Positions 1-10,949 of a stretch of 64,000 bases of DNA are shown piece after piece. Made by a program: the position numbers and the translations under genes. The notes under the pieces were generated by a model. That model was not told the origin of the DNA. It saw only the letters and a list, made by a program, of their open reading frames with translations, and made no database searches. The DNA is from Astropecten irregularis (lineage: Eukaryota > Echinodermata > Asteroidea > Paxillosida > Astropectinidae): positions 5,149,983 to 5,213,982 of the forward strand of contig OZ020261.1 of NCBI GenBank assembly GCA_963971285.1. The letters are read 5' to 3'. Positions within the stretch are counted from its first letter, which is position 1. Every line of letters begins with the position of its first letter.

Positions 1-205
1 ACAAAAAATATTTACGTCCCGGCGAGATCAAAAACATTTTTTTATGTTTCAAAAGAAAATAATTTTGTTTTCGCTATTTTCTCGGGACTCGGAATGTTCG
101 ATTGAGCTCAAATTTCCATAGTCTTATTATTTCATGATAATTATTTCATGACATGCTGGAAAGTGGGAGTGCTGTGATGTGAACATTACCAATCATGTAT
201 TATAC
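1..205 (+). repeat. Dispersed repeat (shared with 14886-15056)
   Basis: The left edge of the window matches 14886-15056 in the same orientation. Shared landmarks are a GATCAAAA-type start, a run into a TTTTCTC block, then TTGAGCTCAAAT, a 'TCTTATTATNTCATG' stretch and a GTGNGAGTGCTGT stretch. It is probably one copy of an old non-autonomous element, cut by the window edge. Confidence 0.45.
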
Positions 206-1089
206 CTAATAGTGGCATGTCAACGCTGGTATTTGAAATAACAGGAATTGATGTAATTTTCATGGAATACCTATACTGTTATGCAACATGAGTATAACAC
301 AAAGCACCGGTCAAAATGGTGAATGGATATTGATGCAGCGGACACATGTTTTATGCATGTGCCTATTATTTTGTCCAACGTGAGTAGTAGAACATGTTTT
401 ATTCATACTGTTTTTTTTCTGTATTCATAACCACGCTGGTAATTATTAAAGGTAGTGTTCTCCCAATAGGTCGAATTTCCGCCACAAAGTGCATTACATT
501 AGGGAATGGCACCGAGCGCTCCGTGCGCAGCGGCGTGGGGAATCACCCAGTAATACCGGCACCTGCATCCGAACCACGGAGTGATGCGTTGCTATGGTGA
601 TCCATTCCTCCTCTTCCCTTCCTTCCCTGGCCATTTTCATCCGCCGAGGCCGCGTTCAGTCTCAAATTGCAGGCAATCTACGGCAGGTTTCCAATTGGCG
701 TCTCGCTTGACGAAGCATCATCACCGGGAATTGCCTTGGTGGAGTACATGCTGCCTGTGCGCTAGCTGTCAGGGACTGCCGCTTACAGTAACCACGTGAT
801 AGGCGAGCCGTATCGTTAAGCGTCGGGCCACTTATTAGGTTCCATGATGTGAGCCGTAAAACACAGACAATTTTTTATTAGCGCGTGCGGCATGGCATAC
901 ATCACATCCATACGCTTTATTTGAAATGCTGTTGCGCGGTAAATTGTTTTCAGCTGGTTCGATAATTTCCCCCCGATGGTGTCGTGTATGCGTGGTGTAT
1001 AGTCGTTGTGATGCATTACCGTACGGTGGAGGAGGTACATCACCACAAGGCTAAGCTGCGGCTGGTGTAGTGGGTTGCGTTTTGCCAGG
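206..1089. other. Upstream region of the main gene, nothing firm
   Basis: The first part is AT-rich. Sequence from about 505 to 790 is GC-richer and might hold a 5' untranslated or upstream exon, but I see no ORF or splice pair that I can defend. No clear TATA box was found upstream of 1112. Confidence 0.3.
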
Positions 1090-1119
1090 ATGGTGGCTGC
1101 CAGAGTCAACGATGTGTAG
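1090..1119 (+). promoter_or_regulatory. Short upstream ORF overlapping the main start codon
   Basis: An ATG at 1090 in good context (A at -3, G at +4) opens a nine-codon frame that ends at TAG 1117-1119, a few bases past the main ATG at 1112 and in a different frame. If the transcript includes this stretch, scanning ribosomes would meet this ATG first, which could lower translation from 1112. Whether the mRNA starts upstream of it is unknown. Confidence 0.3.
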
Positions 1120-2354
1120 ATGGGTCGTGTCGCAGCTTGTCACCGCTCTCAGGGAAACTAGACCGACGACGTCAAACACCTGGTGGGATCAGAGGGTGAG
1201 AGACCCGCGCCCGGTAGCCTCGGTAGTGGGCAACCTGGTGATCCTACCGGTCATATTGATCCTTCTCGGTCTTCCATCCTACTGCCAACCTGACGGCCAC
1301 CTATGGCTATCCGCAGCCGGTGCCACGACAGAACATCCCCACTTGAACACCACTCGGGATGCCATCAGGGAGATGAGAGGGCTAGTGCCAGACATCTCTC
1401 CAATCCGAAACAACACAACACCTCCCTTGATGATGAAACGGGGAATCCCTATGCCTAATTATACCAGAGATACCTTGTCGATGGTGCCTTCACGTGGCAG
1501 CGATGCAAATGCTGTTGGTTCTGAACACAATATGCAAAAGGTCCTGATCGGGAAGGATAGGACAAGTTATGCAAAAGCTTTTCAGAAACTGACATTGTGG
1601 AGGAGATCGAGGGAGAAGGAGTTAGCGCGGCATCGCCGAGCAGCGACGCCGGAGGAAGAGTCCAGGAGCCCCTCTGCCTCTGACTGGATTTTACAACCCA
1701 CGCCTTCTCCGACGGAATACGGAGAGACTCTCGCATCTTTTGGACGGTTTACCACAGTGCCTGATGCTGGGACTATTCCTAACAGTGTGCCATTTCAGAC
1801 CGAGGTGGTAGCAACATATGCAAGTTTTAGTCCTCAGCCGACGCCGTCTGAGGCGTGGACCATCCCTGAGGGGTCTAGCTCAGTGCTGGCTGCCTCAACG
1901 GGAACTCCCTTTGCCCATCTCTCCCCGTCTCTGCAAACTCCACACCCTCCCTCTGCCATCCAACCCACACCCAGTCCATCCCAGTCTACCCTACCGTCTA
2001 ATGGTGCTGTCATCCCCACACAGGAGCCCTTTGCTTCCACAACCACCACGCCGACATTCCTCCTCCCTTCTCCCCACCACCCTACCGCCCCTTCAAGGCT
2101 CTCATCACCTCACGCTCCGACACCGAGTGAGTTTCCACCATTCAGTTCCACGGTCGGAGGCAGTGATGCCAACTTTCACCAGCCAGGCGAAACGGATGCA
2201 GTGGCTTCCCCTGCGACCCCCGGGGAGACCGGGATGGAAACACGGTACCCAAGCAGTCCCTCTACGGTGGTGCATCTACGCAGCTCGCCTGGAACGTACA
2301 CGAGTACTCCCCTCAACACGCCGTCAAGCCGATCCCCAGTGGGTCCTTCTAATG
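1112..2354 (+). CDS. Exon 1 of a mucin-like single-pass membrane protein (residues 1-414)
   Basis: The reading frame is open from 1055 and the first in-frame ATG is at 1112 (A at -3). It encodes the N-terminal part of a predicted 617-residue type I membrane protein. Residues 35-55 are strongly hydrophobic, preceded by an Arg-rich segment and followed by PSYC-QP, which suits a signal peptide with a long n-region cut near residue 58. Sequons stand at N79, N100, N101 and N116. R173-H-R-R176 fits the furin consensus R-X-R-R. From about residue 178 to the exon end the chain is rich in Ser, Thr and Pro with repeated PTPS-type clusters, as in O-glycosylated mucin stalks. The exon ends at a perfect GTAAGT donor (2355), phase 1, which matches the exon at 39060. 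The exon is GC-richer than its surroundings. Upstream exons cannot be excluded, and I do not recognise the family. Confidence 0.72.
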
Positions 2355-2362
2355 GTAAGTGA

Positions 2363-2769
2363 AAAAAATGATTCGCTTCCCACACTTGATTTGCATTGAC
2401 ATCAGTCTTTTGAACATTAGGGATGCACTCTTTAAGTGTTTTGTTTTCCTCAAACTCAAAAGGGCGAAGACAGAAATAAAATGAACTTCGTTTTTGAGAC
2501 GTATGAACTCCAAAATAAGATGCAGTACACCCAGGCAAACTATGGTAATTATAATAACAAGTGGATTCTTATAATTATACATAATTATGATAGCTTTGAA
2601 TTTTGGTAAGCAGCTCTATGAAATGGATTTGCTTACCATGACGCATTCGGCGCTTACGATTCTGTATAATCACGTATACAATACAAGTTCACAATCAGCC
2701 GGTTGTGTCTCTTCACATACACACCCACTAATAACAATACATGAGTATTTATTTGAGCGATCCCACTTC
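2363..2769. other. Start of intron 1, unannotated
   Basis: AT-rich sequence after the exon 1 donor. I see only short chance ORFs. Confidence 0.3.
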
Positions 2770-3843
2770 TGACACTAAGTGAATTCAATACATTTATTTC
2801 AATGCTGCCACATATTTACAAGAACAGAATAATACATATAATACAAGAATATGTCATATATCATAAGATTATCAATACATAATTATAGTAAATAACTTAG
2901 ACAACTTGGCAACATTTAGGAATAGGGTGAAGCAGAGCTTTTGTTCCATGGCCTAGGGACAGACAAACAAAAGACGGGACAAGAAAGACAAACATGAAAT
3001 GACAAACATATACACAACACACAGTTACGGGTATAAGAAAGAAAGCATCACAGTTAATTGTTATCTCTAAATTTGTTCAGTTGTAACCACCCAGAATGCG
3101 TGTTTTCAGTTTTTTGGTAAAGATAGAGAGAGTGGGTGATAATTTTACATTATCATCTAAACTATTCAAATATGATGTGCCACGTTGGATTACACTGTTT
3201 TTGTACAATGAGGTTCTACTATAGTGGTCAAAGAGATTTTTCCTTTTAGTACTACGAGTATTATGAGGATGTATATTTGAGGTTAAGGTAAAACAGGAAT
3301 TGAAACAAGCAGGTAGTGAATGATTCATAAACTTATACATACATTTTTCTAAATTAAGATGGTACAGGTCATCAAATTTCAATAATTTTAGATTTCCAAA
3401 TAAAGGAACAGAATGTTCACGATACCCGGTGTTAGAAATAAAGCGAACAGCTCGTTTCTGCAGACGAAGCAGTTTGTGGTATTTTAAAGTGGAACTAGAT
3501 TTACCCCATGCCAGAACCGAGTAATTTAAAAACGGTAAAATAAAAGAGTTGTACAAGGTTAATAATACAGTACTAGGTAGACAATATTTTAAACGATTCA
3601 TTATATCAATATTTTTTGATATTTATTTTTAGCTGCTATATCGTCAATATGATTCTTCCAAGTAAGATTTTCATCAATATGTATTCCCAAAAATTTAGTG
3701 TTCTTCACCTGATTAAGATTTGCACCATTTAAAATTAAAGGAGCAGACTGAGTATATTTATATTGACTGGCACAGAATATCATATAATTTGATGTTTGTA
3801 CGTTAATGCATAGTTTGTTGGCTAAACCACCCACCTTCTGCAT
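2770..3843 (-). pseudogene. Broken non-LTR retrotransposon, C-terminal part of the reverse transcriptase ORF
   Basis: On the minus strand two frames carry the thumb and C-terminal part of a LINE reverse transcriptase. At 3843-3601 there is the post-catalytic block with FLGIHIDENLTWKNHI. At 3601-3077 there is the typical tail: LYNSFILPFLNYSVLAWG, RLQKRAVRFI, and the block around LNLEKCMYKFMN. The frames meet near 3601-3625 with a single frameshift, so the copy is dead. The catalytic YxDD region is absent, which is normal 5' truncation. AT-rich sequence down to about 2770 would be the 3' UTR. Family-level placement (jockey/L2/CR1 type) is from general resemblance only. Confidence 0.8.
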
Positions 3844-3849
3844 AACTGT

Positions 3850-4873
3850 ATAGTATACTACGCTTCTTGAAGTTTCTTTGAGCTTTTACATAATGTACTC
3901 GTCTAACATTCGAAATGTTTGGACAGACATTATACTGGTGAAAAGCTTTTCAAACTTCCAAGAGTGTAATTCGGTTTCAACGTTTTTGCGTTAAGACGTA
4001 CACGAACATAAACTGACTTTAATAATGATGTCCATCAAACTGGTCAGACCATTGGGTCTTTGGGTCAGTTCCATGGCTACTTGTATGATTTGCTCTTCCC
4101 TTTACACACAAAGATTCTGCTTTCTTCCTAAAATTCGGAGTATGACGATATGACACACCAAGAAAAATCAATGTGTAAAATTTACACCAACAGTGTTAAA
4201 ATGTATTCGGTCAGTGTTATAATTAAAGTGTTAAGACAACTATAGTGGCGTAATAGCTACACCCTAGACTGTTACATACAGTCCCCGGCATCTGCCATAA
4301 TGTCGAAGGCCTTAACACCTTCCATTGAATTTTCAAGTCTGTCCTCTGGATTTTACTAGCCGAATGGGATCTTTTTTTTTACCCTAGCTTGACCGATGTA
4401 GCTACAAATTGAATTAGTGTTGACGACGTAAGTCAGGCAGGCGTGATGTGCAATCGACATTAGCCTTGACCTAATGCTTGGTCACTTCAATATTTACACG
4501 CAGTGCATGCAGTCCGCACGCAGTCTGACAGAAAAAAAGACAATTCCACATTTGAATTTTCAATTTTCGCTCTATCTTGAGGGTAGGGAAGGTCGATGTA
4601 AAAATAGATAGACATCGTCTATGTCGCCGAAGATTTCCTATAGCGCTTGAACGGATAGCAGTTGGTTGCATCCAAGTTGTTTGTCCTCGCTTGTGTAGCC
4701 CCTCTCCACACAGGCCACGAATCTCACGAATTGTCACGAATTCAATTCGTGATTTCCAATTTTAGGATTCGTGAGGATTCGGTTCTATATTCGAGTTAAG
4801 TTGCACGAATATTTTCAGGGTTCTATAAATAACAAGACTCAATTATGAATGTTGAACGAACGTCAAAAATCAG
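3850..4873. other. Intron 1, no recognised feature
   Basis: Mixed AT-rich sequence. Around 4720-4830 there are short repeats of ATTCGTGA/CACGAAT. No gene or clear element was seen. Confidence 0.3.
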
Positions 4874-4877
4874 TTAA

Positions 4878-4981
4878 AGGTAGTATCATACTTTGGTTTT
4901 TATCAAAGAAATACAGATTCATAGGCAAACATATAAGGGACGATACAATTACAGTCATCTGTGAAAATTTCAGTCCCATAA
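4878..4981 (+). mobile_element. TTAA MITE family 1, truncated copy
   Basis: TTAA at 4874-4877 is followed by the family 1 terminus AGGTAGTATCATACTTTGGT and its inner sequence up to 'TTTCAGTCCCATA'. The rest is missing. Confidence 0.7.
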
Positions 4982-5041
4982 ATTTTGAACATGTTCAAAA
5001 TTTCTTTGCGAATCTATTTTCCCGCAAACAGTTGCTGCCGT

Positions 5042-6035
5042 TTGCACAGCAGTCGTAAGCCTTTGCAAACGGTTGTAAAACGGTGTCGCTGAAGTTCTTT
5101 TTTTGATTCGCCAATGTGCTAGCGACCACATGACCATGTGGTTCCAATATAAATTTGACCCATTGAGAGAAATTCGCCATAATAGATCGTCATGCCGAGA
5201 AAACAAGGTAGGAGAGCAAAGACTCCTCGAGGGACAGGGGAGGTCCATGCCAAGGCCCCGGCCGAGACAGATCGCCATCCCCTCCCCTCCACTCGCCAAC
5301 ATCCGTCAGAAATTGGCGAATCCAAAATTCGCAACGTTCGTATAAAGCATTCGCCGCTCAGTGAGATACTAGCTTTACGAATAAGCTAAGAAAATGCCGG
5401 ATGCATCTACGAGATTTGCTTTACACCGTCCTGCCGGGGCCTTGGCATGGACCTCCCCTGTCCCCCGAGGGGTCTTTGCTCTCCTACCTTGTTTTCTCGG
5501 CATGACGATCTATTAAGCTGGTATCTCACTGAGCGGCGAATGCTTACGAACGTTGCTAATTTTGGATTCGCCAATTTCTGACGAATGTTGGCGAGTGGAG
5601 GGGAGGGGAAGGCGATCTGTCTCGGCCGGGGCCTCGGTATGGACCTCCCCTGTCCCTCGAGGGGTCTTTGCTCTCCTACCTTGTTTTCTCGGCATGTTCT
5701 CACAAACCAAAAAGCGCGCCCCTATTTGGGTCGCACTCCAAATCGCAATTTTTGGGTGCACCATTCACACAGCAAATAATCGCGACTATTTGCAAAAAGA
5801 CGCACTATTTATAGTGCGATTTGGAGTGCGCTCCAAATCGCAAAGATAGTCGCGATTGTTTGTGTTCCCACACAATGCGCAACTATTTGGGTCGGGCTGC
5901 AAAATATGTCGCGCTTTTTTGGTGTGTGAGAACGTGCCTTAATGGTCATGTAGTCTCTAGCATTTTGGCGAATCAAAAAGAACTTCAATGACACCGTCTT
6001 ACAACCGTTTGCAAAGGCTTACGACTGTTGTGCAA
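5042..6035. mobile_element. Large composite foldback element (about 1 kb)
   Basis: The outer arms (5042-5150 and about 5935-6035) are inverted copies sharing GCAGTCGTAAGCCTTTGCAA and a block with GATTCGCCAA. Inner arms are also inverted: 5190-5380 against about 5515-5700, sharing GAAAACAAGGTAGGAGAGCA and GGCGAATGCT/AGCATTCGCC. A third partial copy of the inner arm lies at about 5430-5510, inverted. A separate foldback (5696-5940) sits inside. No transposase is seen; the ORFs here on both strands are translations of the same arms. Confidence 0.65.
5696..5940. mobile_element. Foldback MITE with GTTCTCACA ends, nested
   Basis: The ends read GTTCTCACAAACCAAAAAGC and, inverted, GTGTGTGAGAACGTGCC. 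Internal blocks of 'GTCGCGATT' and 'CCAAATCGCA' repeat in both orientations. A related piece lies at 61946-62070. It sits inside the larger foldback at 5042-6035. Confidence 0.55.
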
Positions 6036-6386
6036 GCGTTTTATCCCATTTCCCCCGTTTATTATACAAAATTCTGTCTGATCTTTCTGATTGGCGTCGA
6101 CGAAAGTCAAATTAGATTTGTCTATACAACGATCAGCTGTTGTATATTTTACCAGGCGAGCTGTATTATATTAATCTCGCAGTTGGTTAAACCACATTTC
6201 TTTCTTTCGCCTTGTAATTTAATTTGCGTCTCCTTGTTTCAACACTAACCTAATATTTGTAAACATAAATGGACAGCCCGTCTAAAGTCACTTAAACTCA
6301 GATGACATGAACATTTTCTACAGTCTTATTTCAAAATAATAATAATTTCATGAAGAAGTATTGTTAGGAGCAAGCATGTGCGATGT

Positions 6387-6716
6387 CATAGCATTCAAAG
6401 GCAACATTCTGGTCTGTAGGTAAAGTCAGAATGTGCCACCATCATGTGACATGGCATCACAGAATGAGTGGAAAGTCACCAGGTGTCATCAGCCTGTCCA
6501 GCTATTCAAAAGCAACATTCTGGTCTGTAGGTAAAGTCAGAATGTGCCACTATTGTAGCGTGGCATTGCGGAATATTTGGCAAGTCACCAGGTGTCATCA
6601 GCCTGTCCAGCTATTCAAAGGCAACATTCTGGTCTGTAGGTAAAGTCAGAATGTGCCACTATTGTAGCGTGGCATTACAGAATATTTGGCAAGTCACCGG
6701 GTGTCATCAGCCTTTG
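6387..6716 (+). repeat. Tandem repeat, about 110-bp unit, three copies
   Basis: Units begin near 6391, 6503 and 6613 with ATTCAAAGGCAACATTCTGG and share 'CAAGTCACCAGGTGTCATCA'. Copies 2 and 3 are closest to each other. Confidence 0.85.
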
Positions 6717-7184
6717 CTATGTACCAATATACATAATTCTGCTGACTTATTGAGATTTTCTCTGGATTTATCTCGAATCTTAATAAAAACGGAATGAAGC
6801 CAACAGCGTGTCAAGGCTAATTCTACTAACACCAGCTTATTACCATCTCACCGCATGCCGTCCAAGGAAGAGAAGAGTTCCACTAGTCTTTACTAAATAA
6901 TTACAATAGATCGAAATTCATATCATTCATTCATCAAAATTCCATCATAATCCCCACCGTCTGAAGTTAAATACCTTACGCTCTGGAGAATAAATGAATA
7001 AATAAATGAATAAAACATATGAATAGAAATATGAAAAAAATATATGAAAATTTGAATTGAAATGTCCCTGAACTGTTTTAGGGAAGAAATTCGATTTCCG
7101 TTTCGCGTGAAAAAATAATCTATCATTTTCAATCGTTCATGGGCATTAATAAAATGTATACACCAGGGACGGAAATAGCTTTAA

Positions 7185-7363
7185 AGGTAATATCATAATT
7201 TGGTTTTTATCAAAAAAATACATATTCATGGGCAAAATATCAAGGAAGATACAGTAATAGTCATCTGTGAAAGTTTCAGTCCCATACGGTGCCCAAGTTT
7301 TGAGAAAACAGTGAAAAACAGCCATGGTATTTCTTAAGTCTTATCTCTTTTAATTTTGCATGT
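7185..7363 (+). mobile_element. TTAA MITE family 1, left half
   Basis: TTAA at 7181-7184, then AGGTAATATCATAATTTGGT and the family 1 interior up to the 'TTTTAATTTTGCATG' region, where it joins another repeat. The right half is missing. Confidence 0.65.
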
Positions 7364-7925
7364 CTTGGCTATTACCATGTAGAGTTTAAGCAAAGTTGGA
7401 CTGCAATTGAGGGGAAAAGGCTACGACTGAATTACCCAACCTCAAAACCCGATTGTCATCTTTCTGTCATACACAATGTGTGTATTGACCACTTATTCTG
7501 GAATACTGTAAATTTGTTTTTAAAGAGTACTCTTTCAATTGGTCACATTTTCGTCGCCAATTTCAGCCGGATTTTGCTTAAATTCTATAAACATGGTGAT
7601 AGCCAAGACATGAAACCAATTTCAAAAAACTGTTAAGCACAAAAATGTGCTTAGCACAAAAATGCCTCGCCCAATGAAACAAACCACCATTGCCAATTCC
7701 ATTTGATATTCATGGTCAGCGAACAACAGCCAAAGAGCAATCACAAGTGATACACAACACGTGGAAATTTGGTTGTTAACCCTGTTTTTGTTAAGACAGA
7801 AATGTCATGCTTAGCAAATTGTTGTGCTAAACAGTTTAATGGTATTAGCCCATCATTTATCTGAATCCTTTAACATAATGGTTCCCGACAAAGTTTTGCG
7901 GGTTTTTGGGAGACACTCTGTATAT
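7364..7925 (+). mobile_element. Tc1/mariner-like MITE copy interrupted by another foldback
   Basis: It matches 30890-31238: CATGTCTTGGCTATNACCAT, the CCCAACCTCAAAAC block, and GTGATAGCCAAGACATG. At about 7615-7852 it is split by a GGGGCCAATT-family foldback. The end 'GGGAGACACTCTG' corresponds to the GGGACACCCTG terminus of the intact copy. Confidence 0.6.
7615..7852 (+). mobile_element. Foldback element, GGGGCCAATT family, nested
   Basis: Inverted ends with 'AAACTGTTAAGCACAAAAAT' on the left and 'TTGTGCTAAACAGTTT' on the right. The interior (TTTGATATTCATGGTCAGCG, GTTAACCCTGTTTTTGTTAA) matches 15692-15936 and 34557-34798. Confidence 0.65.
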
Positions 7926-7944
7926 GTATATCTCTGGATCGACC

Positions 7945-8195
7945 TTAGGGAGACAAGGTTTGATATAAATTCAACCTTAGAGATACTGGGCATTAGTTAG
8001 ACACTTTGGTGTCCCATTATCTTTCATATACCTTTTTAAAGACACATTTTTCTGTCCAGAATTGAAAAGTAGACAGAGAATGCTCTCAATATGAACACAT
8101 GACAATATCAAGTTCATTGGTTTGTAGGATGTTCAGAAATAGGTAAAGTAAAGTTTGTACACGACCCTATGGGATTGTCTCCGTAAGGAAACATG
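7945..8195 (+). repeat. Dispersed repeat, copy 1 (GGGAGAC family)
   Basis: It shares with 35795-36045 (same orientation) and 13665-13940 (inverted) the blocks 'TTTTTAAAGACA', 'GACAGAGAATGCTCT' and 'TTCATTGGTTTG', and the phrase GGGAGAC. Probably an old non-autonomous transposon. Confidence 0.55.
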
Positions 8196-8221
8196 TACAG
8201 TAATACATACATAAAGACATG

Positions 8222-9110
8222 TTGGGTGCATTCGTTAAGCTCCCCCGGGTCGACACCAGTCAACCTCGTCCCCATTCTCTAGCTTGTTTTGTGCAGTAAA
8301 ACGCGACCATGATTCCCGGTGTGGCGGTCTCAGCTGACTCCCCGTCTGAGCTGTCTCCCCTGACGTAGGGGGACAGTTCAGTCCGACACGTGCACGGTCT
8401 CGTTGGTCTCCCGTGCTGAGATGTTCCCCATGACTAACTGTCGCACGGTACCGTGCCTCATATAGCGAGAGATTAGTTGATGTTATTAATTCAATAATTA
8501 CTTTAATGAAGTATTCTTTTGGGTACGTAGAGTGAGCATTCTCTGGCGAATATTCGTCAATTTTATATAAGGGTGTACAGGTCCGATTTCAGGCAAATAG
8601 CACTTCGTCCTACATCCTATGATGGGTTTATGTCTACCCACGTCATGTTAGTCCATCTGTCAGCTTTCAACCTGTTGACCTCGAACTATCAAACCAAACC
8701 AACAACACCCCCCCCCATTTCTTTCCCATCCCTGTATTCTCTCCCCTTCTTTCTGTTTCTTCCCTTATTCACCCCCTCCCCTTTTCTTGACCTCCATGTC
8801 TTTACGTTAAAACCCCTGGTTCAGTGTTTTTGTAGCGTGTCCATTCCTTTCCTGTAGTATTTTGTAATAAATCACAGAAGCAATGCGTGGCCTTCAAAAG
8901 AAGGAAAAAACCTGTTGTGTTGTGAAGCATGGAATGCACAGCTCGACCACAGCTCAGTACGCCACTTAAACGGACGACTTTACCGTTGTTGTGCGCAGAG
9001 ATAGCATGACGTATTGGTACTATATTTAGTAAGGGGGACAGCTAAGACGGGGAGTCAGCTGAGACCGCCACACCGGTAAGGGCTGACCCGGGTGAGCTCA
9101 ACGAATGCAC
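8222..9110. mobile_element. Non-autonomous element with long terminal inverted repeats
   Basis: The left end has GTGCATTCGTTAAGCTC and then GGTGTGGCGGTCTCAGCTGA with CTCCCCGTCTGAGCTGTC. The right end carries the same blocks inverted (CTAAGACGGGGAGTCAGCTG, then GAGCTCAACGAATGCAC). The arms are about 80-120 bp and the interior is a C-rich and AT-rich mix without a transposase. No clear target duplication was found. Confidence 0.6.
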
Positions 9111-9821
9111 TCATAATGACTGGTCTGTAGCCGAGGCGACCTAGCTTTGATCTCTACATTAAAAAAAGCAAGCATCGGTTGTATTGATCGTAAAGGCATT
9201 GAAATTGACTCGCTTTAGAAAGTGGCTCGTTTTGGCAAACACCTTCCAACACAGCGTGTGAATGACTCAGGTGCCGCAAATAATTTCCCACATTTCTTTT
9301 TGGGGCTACAGAGATACTGCATGTATACTGCCGAGTTGTCTCGGGTGAAATATAGTCCACTGTTATTTAGTTAATTTCCTGTCGTATTTTGTTTTACGAG
9401 GAATTCGCATGCTTTGATGCTATATGCTGGCGAGCCGATCAGCCGCGGTATAGTTTTAATGGCGAAGGCCAGACCTGACAGCCTCGGTCTGGGAATTAGT
9501 CTCACTTAGCAACAACGAAGTGGCATTAAAGCTATAAAGATGACGTCATCGTTTCAAGCTTCACCATTACGATGGCACTCGATCCATCGAGTCATACCAT
9601 TAGGACGATTTCGTCAGGCTCATTCAAACAGCTGCTAATAATTCAATATGAGTTGTTATGACATTCCCACTACATTTATGGTGACAGGGTATACATGATG
9701 GTATTATGACCGAGGGTAACTAACAGTTCATGTTGTAAATAATGGCAATTGATCATGTCAACTGATGGTGACGTACTAGTGACTGTATAGGGTATAATGA
9801 CATTAAACCCATGTTAATGAT

Positions 9822-10490
9822 TGTTACTGATGGTAACTGATGGAAATCAATGGTAACTCATGGTAATACTGATGGCTGATGAGATCAAACCGAGTGTTAA
9901 TGATGGAGCTATACTGATTGTAAATGGTAGCTGCTGGCAACCGATGGTAACTGATTGTAATTGGTGATAACCGAAGATAACGGATGGGAACTCCATGGGG
10001 CTTCCTAGCTCCATGGTAACTCATAGTAATATATGGTTACCGGTAACGACTGATGGTAATTGATAACTGATGGTAACTGATAGTAACTGGTGGTAACCGA
10101 ACATGATAACTGGTAGCAACGGATGGTAACCGGTGACGAATGATGGTAACTGATAGTAACTGATGATAACCGAATATAACTGATGATCACCATGACAGTA
10201 TCTAGTGGTAAGCGAAAAATCTGATGGTAACTGACAGTAACTTGTGGTAACCGAACATGATAACTGATGGTAACTGATAGTAACGGATGGTAACCGGTGA
10301 CGAATGATGGTAACTGATAGTAACTGATGATAACCGAATTTAACTGATGATCACTGATAGTACCTGGTGGTAAGCGAATAATCTGATGGTAACTGACAGT
10401 AACTGGTGGTAACCGGAGATAACTGATGGTAACATAATAACCGGTGGTAACCGAAGATAACTAATGGTGACTGATAGTAACCTGATTTAC
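9822..10490 (+). repeat. Minisatellite based on CTGATGGTAA / CTGATAGTAA
   Basis: Long run of 10-11 bp variants of TGATGGTAAC, TGATAGTAAC and GGTAACCGAA. Higher-order copies are visible: 10064-10200 resembles 10226-10370. Confidence 0.85.
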
Positions 10491-10619
10491 TAGTGAAATA
10501 TTATGATTCCCTTGACAATATGCGACAGATCTAACTTGGTCTTTAGACAAAATGTCCCTTTAAGGTCCTTAGAAGATTAAACTGAAAACAACATCGGTTA
10601 ATATCACGGCTAACTAATA

Positions 10620-10890
10620 TGGAGCTAACTTATTGTAAATGGTAGCTGGTGGCAACCGCGATGGTAACTGAATTTAACTGGTGGAGTAACCGAAGCTGAC
10701 TGATGGTAACTGGTAGTAACTGGTGGTAACCGAAGATAACTGATTTTAACTGATAGGAAAGGATCGTAAACGGTGAAGGATGGTAACTAATAGTAACTGA
10801 TGATAAACGAAGTAACCGAAGCTAACTAATGGTAACTGACAGTTCCTGGTAGTAAGCGAATTATCTGATGGTAACTGATAGTAACTGGAA
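10620..10890 (+). repeat. Second block of the GATGGTAAC minisatellite
   Basis: The same unit family as 9822-10490, separated from it by about 130 bp of non-repetitive sequence. Confidence 0.75.
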
Positions 10891-10949
10891 AAGTAGAAAA
10901 CAGCATCGGTTAATATCAAGGCGCTTATGATTAGGAAATTACGGTACAT

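Noticed and set aside
1818..2399. 193-codon ORF overlapping exon 1 in another frame
   Set aside because: A shadow of the Pro/Ser-rich exon 1: the codon bias towards C keeps a second frame open. Only the exon 1 frame links to the transmembrane exon in phase.
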